Made by a program: the position numbers and the translations under genes. The notes below the pieces were generated by a model. The model ran no database searches and was not told the DNA's origin. It saw only the letters and a list, made by a program, of their open reading frames with translations. A DNA stretch of 64,000 bases from Cerrena zonata (lineage: Eukaryota; Basidiomycota; Agaricomycetes; Polyporales; Cerrenaceae), in the NCBI GenBank assembly GCA_038087015.1, contig JASBNA010000021.1, positions 1-64,000 on the forward strand, given 5' to 3'. Shown here piece by piece: positions 44,355-57,800 of the stretch (position 1 is the first letter of the stretch; every line of letters starts with the position of its first letter).

Positions 44355-46152
44355 GCGATTAACTATCATGTACGTATAAGAGACACCCTATTATGTTGTG
44401 TCAAGGTCAAATCGCGGCGTATTACATGTGATTTATATCACCACACTTCGTGCGCAGCCGTTAACTAGGCATGTTGAGCTTATTCAATGATCAAATTTGA
44501 CCATTTCTCCATTGTCGCGCCGATTCCGCAAGCGGCTCAACATCAAAACCTGGTTATTAACTATGTGACATTGGCAGGAGACTTGCTTAGGATTATCGTT
44601 CCCTCTTAGTTATGTGCAGTCGTCTAGCCTTGATGGGTAAGTGTATGAACCGAAGAATGGTCTGCGTCAATCTCTGTCCCGTTCTGCTCGGAGATGCGAA
44701 ATGGCGCCACAAACACGTTGAGGTGAGCTCTGCCGCTGTTGTGGGTCCCTGTTGCTTCCTTTACTAAATTTGTTCTCTCTACTATCTCGTCAATAATCGT
44801 TTACGGCCACAGAGTTTCTTCCCCCCTCCAATTTTTTCTGGCCTGAGTTGCCCCCTTCAGCGTGTTGAGTCTTGAAGACATGAGGCTGACCTGTACTCCA
44901 CGCTATCTCCTCTATCTGGACACGCGTTGGTGTGCAACCACGATAGGGACGGAGCCCAACCTCCAGGTGCCAATCTGTTGATGATTTTCGAGCAGAAATC
45001 TCATGAATTGACGTTATGAGTGGAACTAGCCTTCTGATAACCCTGCTTTTTGAATGACTCTGACTGGTCTCAGACTCCCAACTCTGTACTCCATTGGGCT
45101 TGAGCGGGCAGTACGTGCTCTATTGCACTTGCAACCCCTCCGACGTCAATTTCCGATCATCCAATGAAGTTTAGTGGCATCAAAGCTGGATGCACGGACG
45201 TGTGCTCCCCTCAGTCACCGCACTTGAACTCGCGCTCTGAAATACTCCATATTATCTAGTCAATGATCCTCTACCCATCTTTGGCATCGTTTTTAGCCAT
45301 AATACTTTGGATTCAACGATCTGGCTAGAACCTATATGACGTCATCGTTGACGTTCTTATGCTCGATAAACTCCGGTAAGTGTTATCTCTTACCAGATTC
45401 ACAGAGTTGGCTCACAGCCTCGAACGTTATCTAGACATGATCAACGTTTGGTCTATAACCAATTCATGGTTCCCAATAGTTTTACGTCTCCCAATCCCAA
45501 TGGTCCACTTCATCTCTCTCACCACTTGCGAAGTGGACAATAGTCATAGTTGTGGCGATTGCTTCTGTCGTCGCCCGACAACACTTGCGTTGAAGTCTCA
45601 ATGGATAATGTGCCTCTACGCAGCAACTGGAGTATTCAAAATAACGAGCGTTTGCGGTATACTAGACCTGTCTAATTTCGGTCTTCAAATTCCGCAAGTC
45701 GACCCCCCCCATCAACGTTCCGGTAACCTTCATTGATCCTCGTTGCCTCAAGAGAGCAGGCATAAGCGTCAAATCTTGCTCCTAGCAATACACGCTCTAC
45801 AACAGGAACAATGTCGAAGAAGGAACGTGCAAAGAATGGAGAATAAACCTGGAAGCCCAATGTACCTTCTTCCATTCGACAAAAAAAGTTTGATCTTCCG
45901 CCCGCCACTATCTCTCATTGTGTATCTGAAATACAGTGAGCTATCCACTAGTAGTTTGATATCCGAAGGTTGGATTAGTCACGTTCCACATAATGGCTTT
46001 GCATTCTTTTCCTATTACTTCTTGACATGGTAATAAGGAAGCGTCAAAGTTGGACTTAGATTCAAAGTTAAAGTGAGTTCAATTCCTCAATGACATCTAA
46101 ATGGCATGCATAGATTGGTAGAGAACATGACGGTGGGTATCCATTGCATAGG
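44355..46152. other. Intergenic, nothing recognised
   Basis: About 1.8 kb without a supported gene. The longest open frame (45380-45736) has no domain, no signal peptide and no splice partner. Confidence 0.4.
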
Positions 46153-46160
46153 TATAAAAG
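46153..46160 (+). promoter_or_regulatory. TATA-like box of the multipass membrane protein gene
   Basis: TATAAAAG lies 84 bp before the start at 46237. Confidence 0.5.
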
Positions 46161-46236
46161 GTTTCCAGATCCAACCACTCACATACCCGGAACTCCTACC
46201 TGAAGTACCCAGCGGCGGCTTGGATCCTACATCGCC

Positions 46237-47530
46237 ATGTCCACCAACTCCTCTAGTACGGTGACTAAACATGTCCTCAACGTTGTCCCGAACCATGTGT
46301 CGTGGCAATCAGGACCCAACTCGCGTGGAACGTTTGAGATTCTAGCTTTATGCCTTAGCACCATCTTCTTCGCAATCTGGACCGCATATCGACCCGATGT
46401 TCCCACTACCATCCTACCCCAGTCACGCAGACACAAACATGCCTCCCTTGAACCTTTGGGCATGGTTGCCTTATTTCTCCTCGCTCCCGAGCTTCTCCCC
46501 ATTACAGCTGCAATCGAGCTGAGGAAAGCATGGATCCTCTATCATGGTGTTGGATCGATGGCAGCCATCCGAGAATCCAATGTAAGCTTTCCCTCTGGAA
46601 ACTATTGCTGCGTGTATACTCATGAGCCCTTAGATGCAATGGACACTGTCCCATGCATTTTATGTTCTTATGGGCGGTTTTACCTTTGTCGACATGGCCG
46701 GAACGATCCATTTTCTCACTCCGGACGAGTTGATTGAGGTGGTGGAGAAAAGACTATTCTCAGACAAATTCGACTTTATATCCAAGAAAGCAATAAAAAA
46801 TCGCACACGAAGGGACAATCTTTCCAAAGGCATTACTGTCATCCAAATCACATCGTTCTTTGTGTTACTGGCGTCAAGATGGGCACAAAAATTGCCGTTG
46901 AGCATCCTCGAGATCTCGAGTTTCGCATACATAATTTCAGCCGCCATTGCGTATCTTCTATGGTGGTCCAAACCCGATACCGTCCAAAAATCGATCTTCA
47001 TCGATATCACAACATGCCCCCTACTCGAATTTTGCACCGAAAAGGACACTTGTGCAAAGATGCATTGGAAAAACCCTCCAGACGAGACCTTCTTTCGAAG
47101 ACTATATCAAGATTTGGAGATCGTGCCATGTTATCTCCGTGTTTTTGTTGGTCTTTCTGGACCAGTCATATACGGGTCGTTGCATTTACTTGCATGGAAC
47201 ACACCTCTACCTTCGGTGACCGAAGTACTACTTTGGAAAAGTGCTGTCATTGGAGTGATTGCTATGGGTCCAGTGATCTTATATCTGCAATTTCTTGGAT
47301 TCAATATCCTCCATTGGTTCAGGAAGTCAGAACAGGGAGACTCAGATCACCATTTGACCACGGGCAAAATTGTTGATGCTCTCGTTAGGTGGGCTACTCT
47401 TATAGCAATAATCGCTTATGTTCTCGCTAGGTTATACATGTTAGAAGAAGCATTCAGACAACTTTTCTACCTCCCACCCGATTCATTCAAAGTTCCCTCT
47501 TGGTCTAACTATATCCCACGATTCTCTTGA
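46237..47530 (+). CDS. Multipass membrane protein of an Agaricomycete family
   Basis: Two exons, 46237-46581 and 46634-47530, phase 0, giving 413 residues. The protein begins with a short soluble part and the motif PNSRGTFEILALCLSTIF, followed by FAIWTAYRPDVP. This PNxRGTxxI..CLxTI pattern marks a large family expanded in mushrooms, without known function. About eight hydrophobic helices are visible: ALCLSTIFFAIW, GMVALFLLAPELL, HAFYVLMGGFTFVD, TVIQITSFFVLLAS, YIISAAIAYLLWW, FVGLSGPVIYGSLHLL, VIGVIAMGPVILYLQF and LIAIIAYVLARLYML. A charged loop (DELIEVVEKRLFSDKF) sits between the third and fourth. It is probably in a cell membrane. The gene has a TATA-like box and no evident operon-like partner. 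Confidence 0.85.
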
Positions 47531-47939
47531 TGCACGGTCTCATTGCTTTTGAATGATCAGTATCAGAAATTATTCTAGAGTATGCCTTGTATTTACTCAG
47601 GTCAACTATACATACAGGAGTTCTGGTTCCTCTCCGCATCCAAGCAGACGCACTTGAAGTTCAACTAATGGTCATGCAACATGGTGCTGAGATTGAGAGT
47701 AGAGACCAGTGCAGGTGATCCGTTTCACGATTCTTGACAAGTATGTGTGGGACCTGAACAAAATTATATTCCATTATCAAACCTTTCTTTGAGAGTGTAG
47801 CGTAGGAGTAGAGGAAGATAACTGTCACTCTATGTACGAATGAGAGATGTATATTGTAAGTATTGGGACAAAAGTCCATGGTCAGGCATAGCGGCCATTT
47901 TTCGGGTTCGATTAGTCACAGAGCGTTCGTTCCCAGGAT
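47531..47939. other. Convergent 3' region
   Basis: About 410 bp between the ends of the membrane protein gene (plus) and zinc-finger gene 1 (minus). Non-coding. Confidence 0.4.
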
Positions 47940-49154
47940 TCAGTCAGGCCAGTTTCCGATTTCAAGGCGTCGGAAGTAGTCCCATAGGAATGAATCCGGA
48001 TAATCAGGATCATCGGCATGAACATCAGAAAAGGGGGATAGATCTTGGGAGTAATCGTTTGCAACAGAGTATTCTTGATTGTACCCGTTGTGCGTGAGAG
48101 GCCGCTCGTTATATGCAGTAGTCCTGGTCCCGAGAAAGCCAACGGCGTCTTCAAAGGCGAACTCTACATTTGGCTGAATAGTTGCAAGGTAGCTGTCGAA
48201 GTCATCGAGAGGCTTTAGACCATCATCTTCGAAGGCGACAGGTTGATGGGTGGTGGTGGTACCAGGTCCATCCTGAGTATCTACATAGCCATCACCTGTG
48301 CCAACGTCGCGGGGTTCCCCTCTCGAAACAAATGCCTCTGGAGGGTGGTACAGACATCCATGCTGGGCAAATGCATTGATTGTGGAAAAGGGTGCGTTGA
48401 CATCCGTGAAGTCTGGTGAGATGTATGTCTCACCATACATTCCAACAGACTGGCCGACACCAGACAATCCCATCGGGAGTGGTCCGAGTCGATCCCCCAC
48501 ATCCAAGCCGAGGAGGTTTGCCTGTGGAGGAGCATAGGGGAAATAGGTATCGTGTTCGATCCCACAAGCGAGGTTTGAATTCCCGGAGTTTACGAAAGTA
48601 GACATGTCGGGGACGAGAGGTGGGGTGGGGATATGCCCTTGTGTTGCGAATGTATCGGGGCTGCCGTGTGGTATGTCAGGGGACGACATCAAGCTCGCAG
48701 TGCCACTGGAATCTGAAGCATATTTGTCTCTCCTGTGAACGTTTAAACCACGATGATACAGCATGAGTAAATATACAATTACAGAGCCAGGAAACAGAAA
48801 AACATACCCGGCGTGGTGATTTTTCCTATGGGCTTGGTAATTCGCTCTTTGAATCGAATAGTATTTGCATGGTCTTTCACAGTGGTGGAAACTAACAACA
48901 CCAGTCAAGACACCAAGAAAAAGACAGTTGGCGCGATACATACAATTCCAACCATCCACCATCAGCTAACTCGGGAAACTCTTCGATGATATGATTTTTT
49001 GCTTCTTCGTTCTTTCTGAAATGTCGGTCACACTTGGGGCAAACAAGATCCTTCCCCTTGTGGCAGCGATGCTGTAAAAAGGACCCAGCAGATGATGAGA
49101 ACCTTGACCTGGACAAATGGGTGACAGTCAGCGTACTGCGATTCCCCTGGGCAT
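47940..49154 (-). CDS. C2H2-like zinc-finger protein, copy 1
   Basis: Four exons, 49154-49137, 49071-48944, 48891-48808 and 48732-47940, giving 340 residues. The first exon is only 18 nt (MPRGIA). Exon 2 encodes LVCPKCDRHFRKNEEAKNH, a half-finger C-x2-C with one clear His, then ELADGGWLEF. Exon 3 encodes HCERPCKYYSIQRANYQAH, with C-x3-C-x12-H and a His cluster after it, a C2H2-type finger. The large last exon is low-complexity, rich in Gly, Pro, Asp, Thr and Tyr, without basic residues, like an activation domain. This layout suggests a transcription factor; the target genes are unknown. The gene at 50976-52179 is a paralogue with exons of nearly the same lengths (21, 128, 84, 787) and identical intron phases. 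Confidence 0.72.
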
Positions 49155-50975
49155 ATCTGTAAAGACAATGTGGTTTGAGGCGAAGAAGTGTTTTTGGGCG
49201 AAGTAAGACTCAGTGGGTCGAGGTGTTTTCAGACTGAATGAAATCACCGTACTTCGGCACCACTATTTTAAATAGTTCAAGAAAAACTTACGGCAGTATT
49301 AGGGAATCAGCGGGCGCATACTTCGAAGCCAATCATTGACGTTGAAGCCATGAGCGAGGCGCCCCAAGATGGCTAGGACGTCTAGCAAGCTTCTATCAAA
49401 CCATACAGACCGAGGCCAACCCGAGCGGAGCTGGTATACGTAAGTGCGAGGCTGGGACAGGTGCGTATACGCATAAGTGGGAAGGTTTTTGGCTTTGGAG
49501 TGAGAATCACCTTCAGGAACTCTCTTGAGGAAAGCATGAAAACTATTGCTGCACGACCAAATATTTCCTAACACTGCCCTAGTACTGTAGGTGAAAAAAA
49601 ATCAAATCTGCAAGTGGCTATGGTTACGTACGATATTTACTGGATCCAGGATTTCGCCGGGAATGTCAACATCATTTCTGTGCCTACAAATGACTCAGTC
49701 AGAACCTGATCTAGTCCGAGTCCAACCGTGGCAGAGCATCTTGAGTGCAATAGAGTTCATGCTTGAAGTACACGTGGGGGTGGAGTAAAGATGTTACACG
49801 TGGCGATGTCATCTACTAACTATAACCATTACCAGCCATTACCTTGTCTTGGCTTGACTGCGGAGTAAGGGTCAGCCAGGGCCATATCTTTAGGTATGTA
49901 TGGTCGAACACTGTACGTACACGAGCCGCGTGGCCACTATAGTTCTTGCAGCAAAACGGCAAGAGTACGAACACCCTTCTTGTATTACAGAAGTCGGATT
50001 GGAACAGGCGGCAATGGGCGATCACCACGAGTTGTCTTAATCACCTTCCACGCCACAGGTCTTTGGTCTAGCGCAGACAGTTCTTGACGGGAGCTTTAAC
50101 GCAAACGGATCTGGACAACATGACGGGACAAACAAAAGCGTGAGCGCCAATGAACTACGACACAACAAGTTACAATAATCGCAATCCATAGGTCTCGCTC
50201 ACTATACAGCCTTGATCGATGCCTCGTTGTAATCGGGATCACTGTAGCCTTCCTGACTCTAACTGATCTCTTCCACGTTCATTAGTCTAGTATCATCGTT
50301 TCCCGAATCCCGATCGAGAATATATTTGCTATTAGCTCCGAGTCATAGGGGATATAATAGCTTATATAGCTCTCACTTATAGGAGCTCCATTCAGAAAGG
50401 TGGGTATCTAGTATATTACCTCATTTTCTGCTCACTTTTTCTTTTCGATTATTTTTCAGCCTTTTCGGGTAGAGTATATTAATGGGAGGTTCCCATTTTC
50501 GCATATCCTCAAAATCCAGACCATGAGAGAAGATCTTTCGTAATATACTTGCAACGTTATGATGCAGCGTGGTTTACACGTTTTGAAGTTAGTTTATGCT
50601 ATTCTTGTGGGTCCTTATTGAACTACATATCGTTTAACGACTAGGTTCTCGCAGGCATTTTCTTCGGTTCGCTCATGTCGTGTCGGGTGCAGACGGCGAG
50701 TGTTACCTCGGGTAATTGATTCACAAAGAGTTCAACGTCCTGAAACAGCTGGGTTAGAACGAACTAGCCCCTTTCCGTCATTAGGTGCCATTAAGACAAT
50801 TTTATTTCGCTTACATTTATAATTTTGAATAAGTACTGTAATGATGGACGTAGATGTACGAGATATGTATGTATAATGTAAAGAATACACCAATAAAATC
50901 CGGATCGGAGGCGTGTGAATTAGAAAGCTCCCGCAGCAAATACTACATCGGTTTTTTTTCAAGTCGGACAGGGAA
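49155..50975. other. Intergenic, nothing recognised
   Basis: About 1.8 kb. It has AT-rich stretches (for example around 50340-50480) and short frames only. It should contain the promoter of zinc-finger gene 1 at its left side. Confidence 0.4.
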
Positions 50976-52179
50976 TCACAGGTCAAGGCAAGCCAGGGCC
51001 TGATGTAAATTCTGTAGTTCTTGCCACTCGGTTTGGCTCTCGGGAACAGAGTAATAGAACCCCAGGGATTCGTCATCTGTGGTAGAGTACAAGTTCTGGT
51101 AGGTGTTCTGTGGGCGGTAGAAGTCAGGGACGGTTCCTGGCAAGTAGAACCTTTGGTATTCCATTCCGTGGAGAGTTGGGACTAGACTTGGCTGAATAGC
51201 CGTAGGATAGCCGCCGAGCGAATCGAAGAACCCCGTAGCGTGAGGTGGCAAGACGGGAAGTCGGTGGTGAGTGCTAGTAGCTCCCATAGCGGCGCTCTGA
51301 CCAAGGTGAGCCTGAGAGTGCTCCCCATAGCCATAGCTCGTGTCGATGTCATGCGGTCCACTGATGGGTTCTGGTGCCTCTGGAACGCTGAACGGGGCGT
51401 TGCGCGGAGACATCAAACCATCCTGGGAAACGAAGCCTTCAGCGGAAGGAAGGCGTTCATAGCCTGCAGGGACGTATGTCAAATCATACATCCCACCAGG
51501 CTGACCAACGCTGGCCTGTGCTACAGGGAGAGATGATGATACCCCTAGGTTACCCTGCGGTGGAGGTATCCTAGGTGTAGGAGTATCCTCCGTGGCTACG
51601 CGGGCAGAGGGATCCGATGCCAGTGGCGCATTGACAAAATATTCTCGAGTGGATGAGAAGATGGTGTCATCCATAAGATCAGCGCTGGGGGTTGGCATTG
51701 TCGGACTACCGCCGCAATCCGAAGCGCATTGATCCATAGACCCATGTCCTGCCTCGGATTCCCTGAGAATAATCATAATTAGGAAGATAAGAAGAGGACA
51801 CAGCTTAATAGAACAGGATACATACTTGAGATGTCTCGTCCGAATATGTGCTAAGTAGTTTGCCTTTTGGATTGAGTAGTAAGGGCAGCGGCCCTTGCAA
51901 TGATAAAAACTGGTCGCAATACGGATTAGCTGCTGGTACAACACCGTTGAAAGATAGCACGTACTATTTCTTCCATCCACCATCGGCTAAGGTAGGATCT
52001 TCCCGTATGAGATGTGCTTTAGCTTCTTTATTCTTCATCAATACCATGTGACATTTTGGACAAACAATGGCTTTCGCCGAGCGGTTGGGACGCTGAGAAA
52101 CATCGGAAGGGTGATGAGCACAGGAGAAACCTGACTAATCAAGTGATAGAAGACATACCGTAGTTCTCTTGGGTGGCAT
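50976..52179 (-). CDS. C2H2-like zinc-finger protein, copy 2
   Basis: Four exons, 52179-52159, 52092-51965, 51909-51826 and 51762-50976, giving 339 residues. The start MPPKRTT is basic. Exon 2 encodes IVCPKCHMVLMKNKEAKAH, exon 3 HCKGRCPYYSIQKANYLAH then IRTRH, which fits C-x3-C-x12-H-x4-H. The last exon is disordered and ends DLYS-like acidic stretches (TTDDESLGFYY, LHQALACLDL). Exons 2 and 3 have exactly the lengths of the paralogue (128 and 84), while the last exons share almost only composition (MYDLTYVP versus MYGETYIS). The N-terminal DNA-binding half is thus conserved and the presumed activation half diverges fast. Function: probable transcription factor, by architecture only. Confidence 0.72.
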
Positions 52180-53794
52180 TTTCACAGATGAACCCATGTG
52201 GAGATGAGGGACGAGTGTATGGTTTTTTACAGGCATTTGGGACCATGCTCACCCTTATATCTTGCCATTTGAACGAGTTATGGTCTTAGGGCATTGGGGA
52301 GGGAGCTGCGGAGAGTAAAGATAAAGACAGAAAAGAACTAAAGATCATTAGATTGATGGGAGAGACAGAAATGTGCCGAGATGCGATGTATCGAATGGCG
52401 ATGGCATTACGCTTCCTGGTGACTCGCCTGTCATTGGATGCGTCTAGTATTCTATCAAGTCAATGCAAATGGGACTAGTCACTATGCAGGTGGCCAGGAA
52501 GGAGCCTACGATCCAAGACGACGCCAACTTTCGAGGCTACGTCAGGAATATCGCACAGGAAAAATACGGGGGGTACGCCATAACATGGACGGAGAGCTTT
52601 GCAGGGGCTCGTATGATTTACTGTAACTGATGCAGTCGTTAGCGAAGCAGACTCGCCATGATCGGGTGCCCCTACTTTTATTCTACCTGGGGTCTGATCA
52701 CTTTACTCTAATATAGAGGAATGAGGCGGTAAATGTCGTGTGGATGCATATTCGTACGTCTTGATATTGCTATAGGGTACCACAAGGTAGTGTGTATAGC
52801 GTACGCCACATGAATGGGTTTTGCGTGAGCGGTGACAGATGTCAAAGACACGGTTTCGGAAAGGACCCCGTACATATTCAAATGATACAGGTCTATATGT
52901 CTTGAGGCGCAGCAGCCGGACGTACACGTGGATTTATGGGGGGCCTCACATCTAAGCAGGTCGGGAGGTTGGGGAGTCAAGCCCGGTATGTATCGGCGAG
53001 ATACTCTCCCAGACGATTCGAAAAGAGAGAATCTTGTCTGCATCAGTTCGCTTATAAATAGGTGGAAGTGGAATACAACTCACTAAGCAAAGTCTTACTT
53101 TAGTAATCGATGTTCGTGGTGGCTAGATTTAGTGGCGGCCAAAAAGGACTCAGCAGGAAGAGAGTAAGTTCGAGTCCAACTCGAAATCGAATTCTCGTGT
53201 GAGCGTTTATTAAAATGAAACCTCTCTCAGGCTCTCATGATGCAAGATGTCTAGCGGGTTTATCTTGGGGACACAAAACTTGTCTTGTCTTGCATTCTTG
53301 ATATGGATCTTCTTTTCGTGGATGTCTAGACTAAGACAACTCCATCGTATAGAATATTACTTGCAATTGACAAACTTCGGTGTCGAGGCTTCTAGGTTGC
53401 ACCATGGCTGCGACTGTGCTACTCTAAGGATCCTATCAATCGTAGCATACAATTGGAATGCCTGTCCTGTTCAACATTGCTGTGTTAGCGGAAGAGTCCT
53501 CTCAAGACCAAATTTGAACCAATCTAGCGTCGCTGGAGAGAAACACGACACCATAAGTTACAACACCTGCGCTGGTCTAGCCTTTTTGAATTGCTACCAT
53601 CAACTCCTCTGATAGAGACAATAACCTGCTGACTTTCTCTACCTTTTCTGCATCCGCTACTGCTCAGGTAACCTCGTTTCCCAACTGAGAATGGACTTAC
53701 TGACCTATTCGTGTCGATGATGTCATATGGTAGACATGTCAGACGTCACTCACTCCCTTCTATGAATTATGACGATTTGGACTCGAAATGTGAG
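52180..53794. other. Intergenic, nothing recognised
   Basis: About 1.6 kb. A TATAAATA-like word occurs near 53052, but no gene in phase follows. The open frame at 53247-53612 is Cys-rich without a signal peptide and is not called. Confidence 0.4.
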
Positions 53795-53803
53795 TATATA
53801 TAA
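53795..53803 (+). promoter_or_regulatory. TATA-like box of the PNPOx-like gene
   Basis: TATATATAA lies about 55 bp before the start codon at 53856. Confidence 0.45.
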
Positions 53804-53855
53804 CCCCTCTAGGCTCGATCCAATAATCTCATCTTTACCTCCTACCAATATCATC

Positions 53856-54650
53856 ATGGCATCTACCCACAAAGAACTCGACCCATATACCGCGAAGGCT
53901 CAGAATAACCATCTATCCCCTCAGGAAAAGATTCAGGGTCTTCACGAGATCATCAAGACAGTCAAGACAGGCATGCTTACCACCCGTGATTCCACGGGCT
54001 GCATGCATTCAAGGGCTATGGCCCCGGCAGGTTGTAAGTTAACACCGAGTCTTCTCTCGGTAAGACATCCACTAACTTACTTCCAGCTCTCTCTCCGACG
54101 CAAGCGACTCTAGCCTTTATTGCGAACACAGCTTCGCACAAGTTCGAAGAAATTCAGAACGACTCTCACGTGAACGTTTCATTCTACGACGAAAAGTCGA
54201 CCAACTGGGCTTCTTATTGCGGAATTGCACGTATTAGTCAAGATAAAGACAAGATTTCCAAATACTGGAGCTCAACGTAAGTTCAGACAACCAATAACAC
54301 TGTGAATGGATTTTAATCCCATAATTTACGCAGTATATCCGCCTGGTTCGGCGACCTCGGAGATGGGATCCACAAGGGTGACCAAAACGACCCTCGAGTA
54401 GCCATCATCGAAGTCGTCCCTGATTCTATACGTTACTGGGTTGCTACGAGTAACAAGGTGGGACGAGCAGTAGACATTGCTGTTGGAGCCGTGACAGGGA
54501 AGACCGCTGCTCCCGGCGAACTGAGAACAATTGCAAAAGACGAGGTTCGTCATGATTTTCTTGTGAACTGTTACAATATATGTACTGACATTGTCCTCGA
54601 TTGGTCCATAGATCCAGCTATTGCAAGGAATCGATAAAAAATCGGCCTAA
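53856..54650 (+). CDS. PNPOx-like FMN-binding split-barrel protein (Bli-3 type)
   Basis: Four exons, 53856-54033, 54087-54276, 54334-54544 and 54612-54650, giving 205 residues. The fold pattern is that of the general-stress-protein-26 / Bli-3 group of pyridoxamine-phosphate-oxidase-like proteins: HEIIKTVKTGMLTTRD, SRAMAPAG for the first strands, then LAFIANTASHKFEEIQ, VNVSFYDEKSTNWASYCG and ARISQDKDKISKYW, followed by WFGDLGDGIHKGDQNDPR with the usual Trp and acidic surroundings, and VVPDSIRYWVA. Such proteins bind FMN or F420-like cofactors; a catalytic role is not known for the fungal ones. The gene is tail-to-tail with glutaminase 2, and the pair forms the unit that was duplicated to the right. 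Confidence 0.88.
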
Positions 54651-54843
54651 GTGTGCACGGTATATAGTATAACGAAAGTTTTCGATGTATGTAGCACTTG
54701 TTGTATTATATATCATGATCATGTCCTACTATAGTCCCTGGATGTCTATACACTTGCTCACTCCCCTAGTTGGTAAATCAGTATGTACAGATGTTATAAT
54801 TTAAAAACCTGATATTTCCTCAAAAGAGGACTCCTAAAAGTAT

Positions 54844-57800
54844 CTACGTAGTGACATAGCTCGGTGGGGCCTCTATCCTCTCCTCTTGGAGCTGTTGCAT
54901 AAATTGCCTCAATATCTCCACTTCACTTCGCAAACCTTGTACTTCCGTTGCAGATACCTGATTCTCAGGATTGGAGCGTGCGCCGATTCCACCGGATGTG
55001 CCAATCCGTTCGGACTCTGAGGTATCAGGACTTGCAGATGTGGCGTTGATGACTAGGGATTGGTTTGGAGCCAATACATATCCCGTTTTCTCAGACACAC
55101 CGGGAGGACGGGGGGATAATGATCCTTCTCCTTGTTCCATTTGTGGAGGTGAAGTAGAACCCTCGGAGGCGAGTGTAAGGTCCTCGTAGGTGATGATCTT
55201 TGGCTTTGTCGTGAACGCTTCTACGTAAGGTGCGTCTGTCTGGGCCCGTCTTCTCAGGCAGAAAACTCCTAAAGTAGCCAATAGGAGAAGGGCTATTCCG
55301 CCTACGACACCTCCAGCTACGGGACCAGCAATTGAACGATGCTTTTCGGAAATTGTTGGTGTTGGTGTAGGTGGTGTGAAAGGAGGGACTGTGATACTTT
55401 GAGCGGGAGTTAAACTAGATAGTTTTCATTATCAGGATATATCATATAAAAAGTCAAGTCGACTGACCTTAGGGCTAGAGGTGCAAATATTGCGCCAACC
55501 GCAGGGCTAGATATGAACCAACTTTAGTATAGAGTTCTCCTGCTGGGTTGAAAAGGAGCATATGTACCTGGCATCCCCGTCCCCTTGCATATCGGAACCG
55601 TCAATATTGTAATTTACGGGGAAAGGTCGCCTGTCGTTAGCTTGTTGCTTGAAGAATTGATCGTGCACTGAACTGATTAGGTTATTTCGGATGGTGGTGT
55701 TGGAGATAGTAGCTGCTGTGAACAACGACCAGGCTATATAGAACATGAGTGCATGGTGAAATCGAGAGATCTGCTATCAGTCGCTTACCTACGCTTGCGA
55801 CTCCGCTTGTACTATCGAGAGGTAAGCCACCAGCTAGATTTTTGAGAATATCAGTATATGTATATAACATCCAGGAACTCCGACGTACGTGACTGCGAAA
55901 GCAGAGACTGATAGAACTGGGCTTGATTCTGGAAAATCTACACAAATATCATAAGTGACGTGTTCTTGGACTGTCCATACCAGAACTGTACCTGTTCATC
56001 GATGAGACTCGTGTTCAGAAGTTTATCGGCATAGAGATTGTACATTAGTGCCCAGGATGATGAGTTACCACCCCCTAGGCTAAGAGGTAGATGACCGTCG
56101 TTGCTCGACGTTTGCGTAAAGGAAGTCCATTGATCCATGAAAGTGGAGGCAAGTTTCTGAAGAAAAGATGCAATGAGGTTCGCTACACCATTGACTGTGA
56201 TAGATAATTCTTCATTGGTGACCTACAGAATAATGGTTGGCATCGTCAGTGAGAGATACCGCGTTACTAATCTCCGACATCGCTTTGAGTGCAATGATGC
56301 CTTTTATCACAAGGTTAGTCGAGTTCGCGTAGGTGGCACCGTCCACTGTTGAGCTGCAAAGGTCATTTTGGCATGATTCATTAGGAGGGATTGAGACTTA
56401 CGAATCCGGAGGACTCATTGTTGAGGTAACTAGATACTCGGCCCATTTCCGTAGTAGTAAGTACTAGCGAAATGTCACCATCAGACATGAATTCAAACCG
56501 AACATAAAATACTCACATGTCTAGATATTAACGTCCCATCACCAGACATCCTCGCATGCGCATATGTCATTATAAGCATGCTACTCGTATCTAAAGAGCA
56601 CAGTGAGCGAGCACACCATTTCTACCTATATCCAGGATCACCTACGTTCCACCGGTTGATCATGTTTCACACTTGTACCATTAGCCCGAGGATAATTCTG
56701 ACCTGTGTTTCCATTTAGCATTCAGTAATATCAATAATCAGCCAACACACACCAAGGTCCCGTGCAGCAAATGCTTGATCGTTCGTCGATACGTCTTGTA
56801 CTTCCAAAAGAGGAGATAACAATTGACCAGCGTATGTAGAGTTGATGAAGAGGAAAAAAGGAAAAGATGCATAGATCTTCTCCACCGGGTTTACTCGGCT
56901 AAAGAAGTTGCTTTAGTGAAGAAATCTAGATCATTAGAACTCAACATACCTAGAGACACCCACATCCTTCATAAACATCTTGATATCTGACATATTCCAT
57001 TTGCCATCTGTCCCGTTGGCGATTGTCAGCTCTGTGGAGGCCATCGTTTGTCGAGCCGCGAGAGACAAAAGATCCTTGTATGGTTCTGAGATATTTCCAG
57101 TCGCATTGAAGATGAGGCTATCCACGTCGTCTGCGCGCAATTTTGCATACCAAAACTCTGGCAGGAAAGCGTCCATCTGTAAAAGTCATTTAGCATTAAC
57201 GACAGTCAGAAACAACCATTTCAAACTCACCACATCTGAGGTCGAGCCCAGTGATGCAGCGAATAGCGGGGCTCGGATTTGATTTTGAGTTTTACCGGTA
57301 GACGTAGTTGTGGTTAACAAGATCGAGGGATTTCGATATACCCCAAGCGCAAACACGATTGGTGATGACGTAGAAGAAATATTTCCTAAATCTTGGACCA
57401 CTGTGAAAACTGGCCAATAAGGGCTATGTAGTGCATAAGACAGACATAAATAACATGATTAGAGGGAGGTTCCTACGGTCCCATTTGTGCTGGAGGCGTG
57501 AACGTCGCAGGTGTTACATTCCCGCTGGTGATAAACTGACCCCGAGAGGTTCTGTCTCCCGCTGCTACTACAGACACATGATCCGTCTAACGGTACTTGT
57601 CTCAGTACAGCTCAAGGTGTGATAAGAGGAAGTTCACCAATAGGGCTCCAATAACTGCTGTCATGTCTTGTGCACGATCGCCACCCTGGGCCTCAACGAA
57701 TGCCTGGGGCATAGTTCGTTGTATCTCATGAAAACTTGAGGAGGATGTCCCAACTGAATGAGTACTCCATGTAATAATATCGCTTGTATCTGGAGTTAAC

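Noticed and set aside
45380..45736. Open frame of 118 codons in the largest gene-free stretch
   Set aside because: No domain, signal peptide or homologous copy in the window; composition looks random.
53100..53200. tRNA-like B-box (GTTCGAGTCC)
   Set aside because: No cloverleaf with a proper acceptor stem and anticodon loop can be drawn around it.
53247..53612. Cys-rich open frame of 121 codons downstream of a TATA-like word
   Set aside because: No signal peptide, no splice partner and amino-acid order without any pattern; the TATA-like word is about 190 bp away.
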